This document shows, in pieces, positions 8,683 to 18,327 of a stretch of 64,000 nt of DNA (the first letter of the stretch is position 1; the number at the start of each line of letters is the position of its first letter). The notes beneath the pieces were generated by a model that worked only from the letters and a program-made list of their open reading frames with translations, was not told where the DNA came from and ran no database searches. This stretch comes from Streptomyces sp. NBC_00425 (GTDB taxonomy: Bacteria; Actinomycetota; Actinomycetes; Streptomycetales; Streptomycetaceae). The stretch lies in contig NZ_CP107928.1 in assembly GCF_036030735.1 (NCBI RefSeq), positions 8,246,001-8,310,000 of the forward strand. Reading direction: 5' to 3'. A program made the translations under genes and the position numbers.

Positions 8683-9441
8683 ATGAGCGGGGTGTGCGCC
8701 ACCGCACGGATCAGGGCGAGCGCCGACGGGCGCGGGGGCACCTCCCTGCCCGTGCTGGAAAGCGACGGACCGCTCGCCCTGCGGCGCACCCGGGCCGTCG
8801 GCGACGAGGCGCGCGTCCTGCTCGTCGGGGCGATGAGCGGCCCCCTCGGCGGTGACCGGTTCGCCGTGGAGGCGGACGTCGGCAGGGGGGCCCGGCTGCG
8901 GGTCGGCTCGGCCGCCGCCACCATCGCCCTGCCCGGTCAGGCCAAGGGCGAGGCGCGTTACGACGTGCGGCTCACCGTCGCCGACGGAGGCGAACTGCAC
9001 TGGATGCCCGAGCAGTTGATCTCCGCCGCCGGCAGTGACCTGTACGTCACCACGCGTGCCGACCTCGGCGCCGGCGGCCGCCTGGTGCTGCGCGAGGAGC
9101 AGGTGCTCGGGCGGGTGGGGGAGGAGCCGGGCCGGTTGACCAGCCGGCTGGTCGTGAAGGTCGCCGGGCGGACCGTCCTCGATCAGGAACTGGCCTGCGG
9201 TCCGGGCGCGCCCGGCGGCTGGGACGGTCCCGCCGTTCTCGCGGGACACCGCGCGGTCGGACAACTCGTCGTCGTCCGCCCGGAGTTCGCGGTGCAGCCG
9301 GCGGCGGCCCGGACGGTCGGCGAACAGGCCTGCGTGATGCCGTTGGCCGGCCCCGCCGCGCTCGTCACGGCCCTCGCGCCCGACGGACTCCGGCTGCGCC
9401 GCGTACTGGACGAAGCCCTCGCCGACCTGTGCATCCGGTGA
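8683..9441 (+). CDS. ureD: Urease accessory protein UreD (UreH)
   Basis: The 252-residue beta-rich protein begins MSGVCATARIRASADG and contains GPLGGDRFAVEADVG, GGELHWMPEQLISAAGS and RTVGEQACVMPL, consistent with UreD of actinobacteria. UreD bridges UreF and apo-urease during metallocentre assembly. The ATG follows the ureG stop by one base, so expression is coupled. It closes the operon. No ureE (nickel chaperone) gene is present, which is usual in this genus. Confidence 0.93.
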   Translation: MSGVCATARIRASADGRGGTSLPVLESDGPLALRRTRAVGDEARVLLVGAMSGPLGGDRFAVEADVGRGARLRVGSAAATIALPGQAKGEARYDVRLTVADGGELHWMPEQLISAAGSDLYVTTRADLGAGGRLVLREEQVLGRVGEEPGRLTSRLVVKVAGRTVLDQELACGPGAPGGWDGPAVLAGHRAVGQLVVVRPEFAVQPAAARTVGEQACVMPLAGPAALVTALAPDGLRLRRVLDEALADLCIR

Positions 9442-9560
9442 ACGGTACCTTCCTCTCCGGTTATCGGATTGGCAAAGAAGGTCAACGACACCTTTTCTCA
9501 GACGCCTCACAGCAGCGAGGATCCACCCTGCCGCCATAACCAGGTAGGGGGAGTTCCCAC

Positions 9561-11162
9561 TTGAAGGACATACGACCGAACAAGCGCGTTGCAGCGCTGG
9601 GCTCGGCGGGCATACTCGTCACCGCGACTCTGCTCGCCGGCGCCGTCACCGCGCCCACGGCGAGCGCGACCAGCAGTCGTCCGGGACAGGACCGTGAGGC
9701 GCGGGGCGCGGCGATCGCCGCCGAGCGCGCCGCGAAGGCAGGCATCGACTGGCAGGACTGCCCGGACGGCTGGGGTCTGGAGAAGCCGATCAAGTGCGGC
9801 TGGGTCACCGTTCCGGTCGACTACGCCAGGCCGAACGGCAAGCAGATCAAGCTCGCCGTCGACCGCATCGGCAACACGGGCACGGCTCAGGAGCGTCAAG
9901 GGGCGCTCGTCTACAACCCCGGCGGCCCCGGCGGCTCCGGTCTGCGCTTCCCGCGCCGCGTCACCACCAAGGCGCCCGTCTGGGCCAACGTGGCCAAGGC
10001 CTACGACTTCGTCGGCTTCGACCCGCGCGGCGTGGGCCACTCCGCGCCCATCTCCTGCATGGACCCGCAGGAGTTCGTCAAGGCGCCCAAGGCCGACCCG
10101 GTCCCGGACACCACCGCCGACAAGTACGCCCAGCGCAAGCTCGCCCGCGAGTACGCGCAGGGCTGCGCCGAGCGCACCGGCAAGGCCATGCTCCAGCAGA
10201 TGACCACGCCGAACACCGTGCGCGACCTGGACGTCATCCGCGCCGCCCTCGGCGAGCGGAAGCTCAATTTCCTCGGCGTCTCCTACGGCACCTACCTCGG
10301 CGCCGTGTACGGCACCATGTTCCCGGGCCACCTGCGCCGCATGGTCGTCGACAGCGTGGTCAACCCCTCCCGCGAGAAGGTCTGGTACGAGGCCAACCTC
10401 GACCAGGACGTGGCCTTCGAGGGCCGCTGGAAGGACTGGCAGGACTGGGTCGCCGCCAACGACGCGACCTTCCACCTCGGCGCGACCCGCGCCGCCGTCC
10501 AGGCGAAGTGGCTCCAGCTGCGGGCCACCGCGAAGAAGAGCCCCATCGGCGGCGTCGTCGGCCCGGCCGAGCTCATCTCCTTCTTCCAGAGCGCCCCGTA
10601 CTACGACTCCTCGTGGGTGCCGGTCGCCACGGTCTTCAGCGCGTACTTCGCCGGGGACACCAAGGCGCTCGTCGACGCGGCGTCTCCCGACCTGACGGAC
10701 ACCGCCGGCAACATCTCCTCGGAGAACGGCAACGCCGTCTACACGGCCGTCGAGTGCACCGACGCCAAGTGGCCCACCAGCTGGAAGAAGTGGGACCGCG
10801 ACAACACGGCGCTGCACAAGAACCACCCGTTCATGACGTGGGCCAACGCCTGGATGAACCTGCCCTGCGCCACCTGGCCGGTCAAGCAGCAGACTCCGGT
10901 GCACGTCACCACGCACAAGGGTCTGCCGCAGGTGCTGATCGTGCAGTCCACGAACGACGCGGCCACCCCGTACGAGGGCGCCGTGGAGCTGCACAAGCGT
11001 TTCCAGGGCTCCCGCCTGATCACCGAGAAGGGCGCGGGCTCCCACGGTGTCACCAGCCTGGTGAACACCTGCATCAACAGCCGGGTCGACGCCTACCTCC
11101 TCACCGGCAAGCTGGACCGGTCGGACGTGACCTGCGCACCGCACGCCACGCCCAAGCCGTAG
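9561..11162 (+). CDS. tap: Secreted tripeptidyl aminopeptidase (alpha/beta hydrolase)
   Basis: The 533-residue protein starts (TTG) MKDIRPNKRVAALGSAG with a clear signal peptide (hydrophobic core about residues 12-30, cleavage after TASA). The mature part is an alpha/beta hydrolase: the oxyanion loop NPGGPGGSG near residue 120, nucleophile elbow GVSYGTYLG near residue 240, DSVVNP, and the late Asp/His region (NDAATPYEG, GAGSHGV). Such enzymes remove N-terminal tripeptides from secreted proteins in Streptomyces. A strong AGGTAGGGGGAG precedes the TTG. It is probably monocistronic and ends at a perfect palindromic terminator. Location just after urease matches my memory of S. coelicolor. Confidence 0.92.
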   Translation: MKDIRPNKRVAALGSAGILVTATLLAGAVTAPTASATSSRPGQDREARGAAIAAERAAKAGIDWQDCPDGWGLEKPIKCGWVTVPVDYARPNGKQIKLAVDRIGNTGTAQERQGALVYNPGGPGGSGLRFPRRVTTKAPVWANVAKAYDFVGFDPRGVGHSAPISCMDPQEFVKAPKADPVPDTTADKYAQRKLAREYAQGCAERTGKAMLQQMTTPNTVRDLDVIRAALGERKLNFLGVSYGTYLGAVYGTMFPGHLRRMVVDSVVNPSREKVWYEANLDQDVAFEGRWKDWQDWVAANDATFHLGATRAAVQAKWLQLRATAKKSPIGGVVGPAELISFFQSAPYYDSSWVPVATVFSAYFAGDTKALVDAASPDLTDTAGNISSENGNAVYTAVECTDAKWPTSWKKWDRDNTALHKNHPFMTWANAWMNLPCATWPVKQQTPVHVTTHKGLPQVLIVQSTNDAATPYEGAVELHKRFQGSRLITEKGAGSHGVTSLVNTCINSRVDAYLLTGKLDRSDVTCAPHATPKP

Positions 11163-11211
11163 CCGTCGAGCGGTAGGGCGGCGCCCGTAGGGCACCGCCC
11201 ATAGGGCGACA

Positions 11212-11241
11212 AGGGGCGGCCGGATCGATCCGGCCGCCCCT
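11212..11241. terminator. Bidirectional terminator between tap and the acyltransferase gene
   Basis: A perfect 30-base palindrome (15-base arms, right half GATCCGGCCGCCCCT) lies between the convergent genes, 50 bases after tap and about 30 before the end of the gene on the other strand. It has no U tract, as is common in Streptomyces. It could serve both transcripts. Confidence 0.8.
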
Positions 11242-11272
11242 CACTGGTGTCGTGCTCCGCGCCGACGTGTCG

Positions 11273-12013
11273 TCACTTCGACGGCAGCCGGGGGAACCTG
11301 CGCCCCTTCCCCGACTTCTCCGCCTCCGCTTTCGCCGCGGCCTCCTCCGCCTTGGCGACGGCCGCGTACTGGTCGACGTACTCCTGCTCGGACAGCGAGA
11401 GGATGGCGTACATGATCTCGTCGGTGATCGCGCGCAGTACCGCCTTCTCGTGCTCCATGCCGAGGTAGCGGGAGAAGTCGAGGGGCTTGCCGAAGCGGAT
11501 CACGACCGGGTGCAGGGTCGGGACGATCTTGCCCGGCGGCTGCGCCTCGAAGGTGCCGATCATCGCGCAGGGGATCACCGGCACCTGCGCCCGCAGGGCC
11601 ATCACGGCGACGCCGACCTTGCCCTTGTAGAGGCGCCCGTCGTGGGAGCGGGTGCCCTCCGGATAGATGCCGAGCAGTTCGTCCTTGCTCAGCACCCCCA
11701 GACCTTCGCGGATCGCGGCCTGGCCGGCCTCCTTGCCGGAGCGGTCCACCGGGATCTGGCCCGCACTGCGGAAGAAGGCCGCGGTCAGCCGGCCCTTGAG
11801 GCCGGGACCCGTGAAGTACTCGGCCTTCGCGAGGAACGTGATGCGCCGTTTGAGGATGGCGGGCATCAGGAAGTGGTCCGAGAACGACAGGTGATTGCCC
11901 GCGATGATGGCGGCTCCCGAGTCCGGCACATGCTCCAGACCCTCTATTCGGGGGCGGAAGAGCAGTCTCAGCAGCGGCCCCAACACCACGTACTTCAGGA
12001 GGTAGTAGAACAA
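11273..12013 (-). CDS. 1-acyl-sn-glycerol-3-phosphate acyltransferase (PlsC family)
   Basis: The 246-residue protein starts (TTG) LFYYLLKYVVLGPLLRLLFR, an N-terminal membrane-associated helix. It has the acyltransferase motifs AGNHLSFSDHF (HX4D), GIYPEGTRS and VPVIPCAMIGT. It would transfer an acyl chain to lysophosphatidate at the inner membrane face. The C-terminus (about residues 205-246) is a charged Ala/Lys/Glu helix. I chose the TTG because GAGGAG lies upstream; an ATG at 12070 in the same frame would add 19 non-conserved residues. Streptomyces have several such genes, so the precise substrate is open. Confidence 0.88.
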   Translation of the reverse strand: MFYYLLKYVVLGPLLRLLFRPRIEGLEHVPDSGAAIIAGNHLSFSDHFLMPAILKRRITFLAKAEYFTGPGLKGRLTAAFFRSAGQIPVDRSGKEAGQAAIREGLGVLSKDELLGIYPEGTRSHDGRLYKGKVGVAVMALRAQVPVIPCAMIGTFEAQPPGKIVPTLHPVVIRFGKPLDFSRYLGMEHEKAVLRAITDEIMYAILSLSEQEYVDQYAAVAKAEEAAAKAEAEKSGKGRRFPRLPSK

Positions 12014-12151
12014 AGGGTGTCGCTCCTCGTGTCCGGCGGATCGGCTCGAGGCCGTGTTCCAGCAGGTCAACCGACATGGTGTGGGGTGTCAGTGTAGGGG
12101 CAGGCGGCAACCGTCGGAACCGTGCCGTTCAAGCCCCGTCCCCCTCGCCCG

Positions 12152-13405
12152 TCACAGCCGTACGACGACCAGGGCGGTGTCGTCGGTCGCGCCGCCCGGC
12201 GGCAGGAGCTCCCACAGCACCGCGTCGGCGAGGCTCTCGGGGTCGGCGTCCCGATGCCGGGCCAGCGCGTCCGCGAGCCGGTTCAGCCCCGTGTAGATGT
12301 CCTCCCGCCGTCGCTCGATCAGACCGTCCGTGTACAGGGCCAGGGTGGCGCCGTCGCTGTACGTGGTGCGCGCCTCGGGCCGCGGGGCCGGGTCGGGCCG
12401 GGCGTCCAGCGGGGGGTCGGTCGCCCGGTCGAGGAACTCCACCCGCCCGTCGGCGTGGACGAGGACGGGCGGCGGGTGCCCGGCGCTGCTGTAGGTGATG
12501 GTGTGATGGTCGAAGTCGATGAACGTGGTGACCGCGGTGGCCGACTCGGCCCCCTTCACGACGTGCGCGTACCGCCCGAGGACGTTCAGCGCCTCGCCGG
12601 GTCCCCGGGCCACCCTGGAGGTCGCGCTGAGGGCGCTGCGCAGCTGGCCCATCACCCCTGCCGCGTCCAGTCCGTGTCCGACGACGTCGCCGACCGACAC
12701 CCCGATGCGGTTGCCGCCGACCAGGTCGACCAGGTCGTACCAGTCCCCGCACACGTTGAGCGCGCCGACCGCCGGCCGGTAGCGCACCGCGGCCCGGTGG
12801 TGCCCGACCTGCATGCGGGCCGGCAGCATCGCCTCCTGGAGGGCGAGGGCCACCTCGCGCTCGCGGGCGTGGGCCAGCCGCAGCCGCTCGTTGAGCTCCT
12901 GCAGCTCACGGGCGCGCGTGTACAGCTCGGCCTCCAGCACCCTGCCCCGGCTGTCCTCCCGTGCGCCGTCGGCTGCCGACCCGCGCCCGCCGCGGGCCCG
13001 GATCAGCTCGGTGACCTCCTCGACGCGATGCACCAGCAGCACCACCGACCCGTCCGGACCGAACACGGGGGCGTTGACCGGACTCCAGTAGCGCTCCTCC
13101 CACTCACCGGGCCGTTCGGCCGACTCGACGTCGTAGCGCTGCAGCGCCATGGTGTCCCGCTCGCCGGTGGCCAGTACCCGCTGCAGCGACGCCTCCAGGT
13201 TGCGCATGCCGCTCGAGCCGGGGTCCTCGGGGTTGTCGGGGAAGACGTCGAAGAGGTGCCGGCCGACCATCTGCTCGCGCTTGCGGCCGGCCACCCGCAG
13301 GAACTCCTCGTTGGCGTCCGCGTACACCAGCCCGGGCGTCAGCAGCGCCACCATGCCCGGCAGGGCCTGGAACACCGCCGCGTAGTCGATCGACGTGTCG
13401 TTCAT
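12152..13405 (-). CDS. PAS domain-containing SpoIIE-type PP2C phosphatase
   Basis: The 417-residue cytoplasmic protein has a PAS domain (residues about 8-125; YAAVFQALPGMVALLTPGLV), a helical linker (about 140-190) and a SpoIIE/RsbU phosphatase domain (about 195-415) with metal-site signatures CGDWYDLV, GDVVGHGLDAA, SAGHPPP, YTDGLIE and GATDDTALVVV. Such proteins dephosphorylate STAS anti-sigma antagonists in response to a PAS signal. It is downstream of, and on the same strand as, a larger phosphatase gene 67 bases away. The STAS partner is not adjacent. Confidence 0.9.
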   Translation of the reverse strand: MNDTSIDYAAVFQALPGMVALLTPGLVYADANEEFLRVAGRKREQMVGRHLFDVFPDNPEDPGSSGMRNLEASLQRVLATGERDTMALQRYDVESAERPGEWEERYWSPVNAPVFGPDGSVVLLVHRVEEVTELIRARGGRGSAADGAREDSRGRVLEAELYTRARELQELNERLRLAHAREREVALALQEAMLPARMQVGHHRAAVRYRPAVGALNVCGDWYDLVDLVGGNRIGVSVGDVVGHGLDAAGVMGQLRSALSATSRVARGPGEALNVLGRYAHVVKGAESATAVTTFIDFDHHTITYSSAGHPPPVLVHADGRVEFLDRATDPPLDARPDPAPRPEARTTYSDGATLALYTDGLIERRREDIYTGLNRLADALARHRDADPESLADAVLWELLPPGGATDDTALVVVRL

Positions 13406-13472
13406 GGCTCGCGCCCCATCTGCCGGTATTTGCGCCAGTTTCTCACGTGATGCGACGAATGCGTCTCGTCGA

Positions 13473-16040
13473 TCACACGCCGGGGTCCGTGAGGGACTGC
13501 TCCGCCCAGATGACCTTGCCCTCGGGGAGGAAGCGGGTGCCCCACCGCTGGGTGACCTGGGAGACCAGCAGCAGCCCCCGCCCGCCCTCGTCGGTGGCCC
13601 TCGGATGGCGCAGATGGGGCGCGGTGGCGCCGCCGTCGAAGACCCCGCAGAACAGGGTCCGCCCCCGGATCAGCCGGAGCCGGATCGGCCCCGTGGCGTA
13701 CCGGATGGCGTTGGTGACCAGCTCGCTGACGACGAGCTCGGTGGTGAACGAGAGCTCCGGGAGCCCCCACTCCGCCAGCCGGCGGCTCGCGGTCTTTCGG
13801 GCCTCGGCGACGGCCGCCGGGTCCGCGGGCAGCTCCCAGTCGGCCACCTGGCCGGCCGGCAGGCGGCGGGTACGGGCCATCAGCAGGGCCACGTCGTCGT
13901 ACGGACGGGCCGGGACGAGGGCGTCGATCACCGTCCGGCAGCGCAGGTCGAGGGCGTCGGCCGGCCGCTCCAGGGCCTGCCGCAGCCGCTCCCGGTCGGT
14001 GGCCGGCTCCCACCGCTCGCCGTCGCCCAGCAGACCGTCCGTGTGCAGCGCGAGCGTGCTGCCCTCCGGCAGGAGCAGCTCGGCCGACTCGAACGGCGGC
14101 CCGCCCACACCGAGCGCGGGCCCCTGGGGCAGATCGACGAAGTCGACGGTCCCGTCGGGCAGCACGACGGCCGGCGCGGGGTGCCCGGCGGCGGCCATCA
14201 CGCAACTCCCGTCGACCGGGTCGTACACGACGTACACGCACGCCGACCCCGCCGCTTGCCTGCCGTCGGTCCCGGACCGGACGTCCGCCGAGACGCGCTC
14301 CTCGTCGCCGGTGTCGTCCTCCTCCTCGTCCATGCGGGTGACCAGGTCGTCGAGGTGCGCGAGGATCTCCGCGGGCGGCAGGTCCAGCGCGGCCAAGGTG
14401 CGCACCGCCGTCCGCACCCGTCCCATGGCGGCCGCGGCGTCGATGCCGTGCCCGGGCACCTCGCCGACGACGAGTGCCACCCGGGCCCCCGACAGCGGGA
14501 TCAGGTCGTACCAGTCCCCGCCGAGGCCGGTCAGCTCGTCGGCCGGCCGGTAGCAGGCGGCCACCTCGACGGCGTCCTGCTCGGGCAGCCGGCGAGGGAG
14601 CAGGTTGCGCTGGAGGACCAGGGCCGCGTCCCGTTCACGGGTGTAGCGCCGGGCGTTGTCCACGCAGACGGCCGCGCGCGAGACGAGGTCCTCGGCGAGC
14701 GCCAGGTCGTCGTCGTCGAAGGGCTCGCGCCGGTCGCCGCGCAGGAACGTGGTGACGCCCAGGACGGTGCCCCGCGCCCGTACGGGCACGATCAGGGCGC
14801 TGGGCGGGCCCGACCGGGCGGGCAGCACGGCGGCCCATTCCTCGGCGCGCTCGGCGCGCGGGCGGCCCGCGTCCTGCGGGGCGCCCAGGTCCTGCGGGCC
14901 GCCCGGGCGCCACGCTTCCCGCGGGCCGACCGGCTCGAGCCGGTCCACCCGCCAGGGCCGTCCGTCGGCCAGAGCGCGCACCGGCGGCGAACCCGCGGGG
15001 TAGACGACCGCGGTGGCCCCGGCTGCCCCGGCCGGACCATCGGCGTCGGGGGTCGTCTCGGCGTCCCCGGCCCGCCGCCGCCCTGCCCTGCGCAGCGTCA
15101 CGGCGTCGTCGGGGCCGCCCGCCGGCCGGGCCGGCGCGGGCTCCGCGCCCCGCAGCACCGGCTCGAGCAGGTCCACGGTGACGACGTCGGCGAAGTCCGG
15201 CACCGCCACGTCCGCCAGTTCCTGTGCCGTCCGGGTGATGTCGAGGCTGCGGCCGATGCGCCGGCCGGCCCGGTCGAGCAGGGCGAGCCGCTGCCGGGCG
15301 CGGTGCCGCTCGGTCATGTCCACGACCGTGTAGTAGACGCCCATCGGGCCGCCCCGCTCGTCCTCCAGCCGGGTGAAGGACAGCATGTGCGCCGTCTCCC
15401 GGTGCGGAGCCGCCTGCACCCTGCCCAACAGCTCGTAGCCGATGACGGGCTCCCCGGACTCCAGCACCCGGCGCATCTGCGCCTCGATCGACGCGGAGTC
15501 CAGGCCCGGCTGCACATCCGCGAGCCGCAGCCCCAGCCGGCGCTCCGGAGGCCCGCCGCCGAATCGCGCCAGGGCCGCGTTGGACCACACGAAACGCAGA
15601 TCGGTGTTGACGATGGCTATGCCGATCGGGGAGTCGCCGACCATCTGCTCCAGCACCGAGCGGCTCATGTTCCAGCCCGGGGCGTCGGACATCTCGTTCA
15701 GCAGGGCCAGCCAGCGCGCGGGACCGCCGGGCTCGTGGGCGGAGGTCAGACGCACCATGACCGGCACCGGGCGCCCGTCCCTGCGGCGAGCCGACAGCAG
15801 CCCCGCCCAGCCGCCGTCCTCGCGGCACCGCGCGAGGACGTCCGGCACCCGTCCGGCGTCGGCGCGGGTGAGCAGTGCGGCCAGGTCGCTGCCCACGGCC
15901 TCGGCCGCCGGATACCCCAGCAGCCGCTCGGCGTCCCTGGTCCAGCTCGTCACCACGCCCCGCTCGTCGAGCAGCAGGGGCGCGGTGTCCGCCACGTCGA
16001 ACCGCCGGCGGGCAGTGTCGTCCTCGTCCTCAATGCCCAC
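13473..16040 (-). CDS. PAS-PAS-GAF-SpoIIE phosphatase-ATPase regulator
   Basis: The 855-residue protein reads two PAS domains (about residues 8-120 and 125-245), a GAF-like domain (about 275-460), a SpoIIE phosphatase (about 470-690; GGDWYDLIPLSG, GEVPGHGIDAA, AAGHPAP, HTDGLLG) and a C-terminal HATPase domain (about 715-850; VVSELVTNAIRYA, DEGGRGLLLV). It therefore joins phosphatase and anti-sigma-kinase functions in one chain, a frequent Streptomyces design. I chose the GTG at 16038-16040 because GAGAGG stands six bases before it. An Asp/Glu-rich insert lies in the phosphatase (near residue 570). Signal and target are unknown. Confidence 0.9.
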   Translation of the reverse strand: MGIEDEDDTARRRFDVADTAPLLLDERGVVTSWTRDAERLLGYPAAEAVGSDLAALLTRADAGRVPDVLARCREDGGWAGLLSARRRDGRPVPVMVRLTSAHEPGGPARWLALLNEMSDAPGWNMSRSVLEQMVGDSPIGIAIVNTDLRFVWSNAALARFGGGPPERRLGLRLADVQPGLDSASIEAQMRRVLESGEPVIGYELLGRVQAAPHRETAHMLSFTRLEDERGGPMGVYYTVVDMTERHRARQRLALLDRAGRRIGRSLDITRTAQELADVAVPDFADVVTVDLLEPVLRGAEPAPARPAGGPDDAVTLRRAGRRRAGDAETTPDADGPAGAAGATAVVYPAGSPPVRALADGRPWRVDRLEPVGPREAWRPGGPQDLGAPQDAGRPRAERAEEWAAVLPARSGPPSALIVPVRARGTVLGVTTFLRGDRREPFDDDDLALAEDLVSRAAVCVDNARRYTRERDAALVLQRNLLPRRLPEQDAVEVAACYRPADELTGLGGDWYDLIPLSGARVALVVGEVPGHGIDAAAAMGRVRTAVRTLAALDLPPAEILAHLDDLVTRMDEEEDDTGDEERVSADVRSGTDGRQAAGSACVYVVYDPVDGSCVMAAAGHPAPAVVLPDGTVDFVDLPQGPALGVGGPPFESAELLLPEGSTLALHTDGLLGDGERWEPATDRERLRQALERPADALDLRCRTVIDALVPARPYDDVALLMARTRRLPAGQVADWELPADPAAVAEARKTASRRLAEWGLPELSFTTELVVSELVTNAIRYATGPIRLRLIRGRTLFCGVFDGGATAPHLRHPRATDEGGRGLLLVSQVTQRWGTRFLPEGKVIWAEQSLTDPGV

Positions 16041-16174
16041 GGCCGGCCTCTCTGTCGCTGAGAGTGGTCTACCACCTCCCGACCCAATCTTCACCCTGCC
16101 TGCACAAGTGCGGCCGGGCCACCCGGGGCGACGCGGGACCCACCCGCACCGGCCCCGGGGGGACGGCGGACCCG

Positions 16175-17404
16175 TCAGGCGCCCCGCGTCAGCACCCGCT
16201 CCAACGCGCCCAGCGCCGCGGCCAGTTCCTCGCCGGTGATGGTCAGCGGCGGCGCCAGCCGGATGGTCGAGCCATGGGTGTCCTTGACCAGGACGCCCTC
16301 CCGCATGAGGCGCTCGCTCACCTCGCGGCCCGTGCCGAGGGCCGGGTCCACGTCGACCCCCGCCCACAGCCCGCGCGAGCGGAAGCCGACGACGCCCTTG
16401 CCGATCAGCGAGGTCAGCCCCTCGCGCAGCACGACGCCCAGTTCGGCCGCCCGGCGCTGGAATTCACCCGTCTCCAGCAGCTCCACCACGGCCGTGCCGA
16501 CCGCGGCGGCCAGCGGATTGCCGCCGAACGTCGACCCGTGCTCGCCGGGCCGCAGCACCGACAGCACCTCCCGCCGGGCCACCACCGCCGACACCGGCAC
16601 GATGCCGCCGCCCAGCGCCTTGCCGAGGAGCAGCACGTCGGGCACGACCCCCTCGTGCTCCACGGCCAGCGTGCGCCCGGTCCGCCCGAGCCCGGACTGG
16701 ATCTCGTCCGCGACGAACAGGCAGTTCGTCCGGCGGGTCAGCTCCCGCACCCCGGCCAGATAGCCGTCGTCGGGGACGACGACGCCGGCCTCGCCCTGGA
16801 TAGGCTCGATCAACACCGCCGCCGTCGTCTCGTCGACCGCCGCCTCCAGCGCAGCCAGGTCGTTGTACGGCACGATCCGGAAACCCGGCGTGAACGGGCC
16901 GAAGCCCGCCCGGGCCGTCTCGTCCGTCGAGAAGCTCACGATCGTCGTCGTGCGGCCGTGGAAGTTGTCGGCGGCGACCACGATGGTCGCCCGGTCGGCG
17001 GGGACGCCCTTCACCTCGTACGCCCACTTGCGGGCCACCTTGACGCCGCTCTCGACCGCCTCCGCGCCCGTGTTCATCGGCAGGACCATGTCCAGACCGG
17101 TCAGCTCCGCGAGCCGCTCGGCGAACTCGGCCAGGCGGTCGTTGTGGAAGGCGCGGGAGGTGAGCGTGAGACGGTCCAGCTGGCGGTGGGCCGCCTCGAT
17201 CAGCGCCGGGTGCCGGTGGCCGAAGTTGAGGGCCGAGTAGCCGGCCAGCATGTCGAGGTAGCGGCGGCCCTCGACGTCCTGCACCCACGCGCCCTCGGCG
17301 CTCGCGACGACCACGGGCAGCGGATGGTAGTTGTGCGCGAGGACCGGCTCCTCGGCGCGGATCAGATCGGCGGAGGAACGCGTCGGGACGACGGGTGCGG
17401 TCAT
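16175..17404 (-). CDS. rocD: Ornithine aminotransferase
   Basis: The 409-residue class III PLP aminotransferase starts MTAPVVPTRSSADLIRAEEP. It shows NTGAEAVESGVK, NFHGRT, EPIQGEAGVVVPDDGY, DEIQSGLGRTG, LLLGKALGGG (PLP lysine) and GSTFGGNPLA, all typical of ornithine aminotransferase. It converts ornithine and 2-oxoglutarate to glutamate semialdehyde and glutamate. Its ATG overlaps the stop of the upstream ddaH (ATGA), so the two are coupled. The pairing supports arginine or methylarginine breakdown via ornithine or citrulline. Confidence 0.95.
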   Translation of the reverse strand: MTAPVVPTRSSADLIRAEEPVLAHNYHPLPVVVASAEGAWVQDVEGRRYLDMLAGYSALNFGHRHPALIEAAHRQLDRLTLTSRAFHNDRLAEFAERLAELTGLDMVLPMNTGAEAVESGVKVARKWAYEVKGVPADRATIVVAADNFHGRTTTIVSFSTDETARAGFGPFTPGFRIVPYNDLAALEAAVDETTAAVLIEPIQGEAGVVVPDDGYLAGVRELTRRTNCLFVADEIQSGLGRTGRTLAVEHEGVVPDVLLLGKALGGGIVPVSAVVARREVLSVLRPGEHGSTFGGNPLAAAVGTAVVELLETGEFQRRAAELGVVLREGLTSLIGKGVVGFRSRGLWAGVDVDPALGTGREVSERLMREGVLVKDTHGSTIRLAPPLTITGEELAAALGALERVLTRGA

Positions 17405-18222
17405 GAACGGATCTCCTGAGTGCAGCACTTGATGCCGCCGCCGGCCTTCTGGAACTCCGAGAGGTCGACGGGGACGGGGACATAGCCGCGCTCGCCGAGC
17501 CGGGCGGCGAGGGCCTCGGCCCGGGGCGCGATGAACACGTGACGGCCGTCGGACACCGAGTTCAGGCCGAACGCCATGGCGTCGTCGCGGGTGGCGAGCA
17601 CCGCGTCCGGGTACAGCCGGGCGAGCACCTCGCGGCTGCCCTGCGAGAACGCCTCCGGGTAGTACGCGATGTTTCCGTCGTGCCCGCCGTCCAGGACGAA
17701 CAGCGCCGTGTCCAGGTGGTAGAAGTGCGGATCCACCAGGGTCAGGCTGATCACCGGGTGGCCGAAGAACTCCTGCACCTCCCGGTGCGCCTCCCGGGTC
17801 GTGCGGAACCCGGTGCCGGCCAGCACGTACCGGCCCGTCCACACCAGGTCGCCCTCGCCCTCGCAGACGGACTCCGGCCGGTGGACCTCGTAGCCCGCCG
17901 CCTTGAACCAGGTGTCGTAGTGGACGGACTCGGGACGCCGCTCGGGCGCGTGGAACAGGGAGCCGAAGACACGGCCGGCGACGACGACCGCCGAGTTCGC
18001 GGCGAAGACCATGTCCGGCAGGCCGGGAGCCGGCTCCACGGTGTCCACGGTGTGGCCGTGGCTGCGGTAGGCGCTGATCAGCCCCTGCCACTGCGCCTGG
18101 GCGAGATCGACGTCGACGGGGGTGTCGGGATGCATCCAGGGATTGATCGCGTACTGCACCGCGAAGTGTCTGGGTTCGCAGACGAGGAAGCGCCGGGGGC
18201 GCCGCACACGGCTTTCGGACAC
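17401..18222 (-). CDS. ddaH: Dimethylarginine dimethylaminohydrolase / amidinotransferase-family enzyme
   Basis: The 273-residue protein starts (GTG) VSESRVRRPRRFLVCEPRHF and has the pentein-fold signatures of bacterial DDAH: FAANSAVVVAG, YDTWF, EGEGDLVW, DPHFYHLDTALFVLDGG (catalytic His) and AGGGIKCCTQEIRS (catalytic Cys). It would hydrolyse methylarginine, or possibly arginine, to citrulline. GGAGGA supports the GTG at 18220-18222. A divergent-site array of inverted repeats lies upstream, and an Lrp/AsnC gene precedes it on the same strand. Confidence 0.88.
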   Translation of the reverse strand: MSESRVRRPRRFLVCEPRHFAVQYAINPWMHPDTPVDVDLAQAQWQGLISAYRSHGHTVDTVEPAPGLPDMVFAANSAVVVAGRVFGSLFHAPERRPESVHYDTWFKAAGYEVHRPESVCEGEGDLVWTGRYVLAGTGFRTTREAHREVQEFFGHPVISLTLVDPHFYHLDTALFVLDGGHDGNIAYYPEAFSQGSREVLARLYPDAVLATRDDAMAFGLNSVSDGRHVFIAPRAEALAARLGERGYVPVPVDLSEFQKAGGGIKCCTQEIRS

Positions 18223-18327
18223 AGAGGGGTTCCTCCGTTTTCCTGCGGTGTCGACCTTCCTGCGGAGTCGACTGAGGGTTGACACCACGGTAGGAACTGA
18301 CGGGGAGGCCCGACAAGCAACGAGCAT

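Noticed and set aside
9442..9560. Imperfect inverted repeat (AAAGAAGGT and ACCTTTTCT) upstream of tap as an operator
   Set aside because: Only 7 of 9 positions pair and no clear promoter accompanies it; too weak to list.
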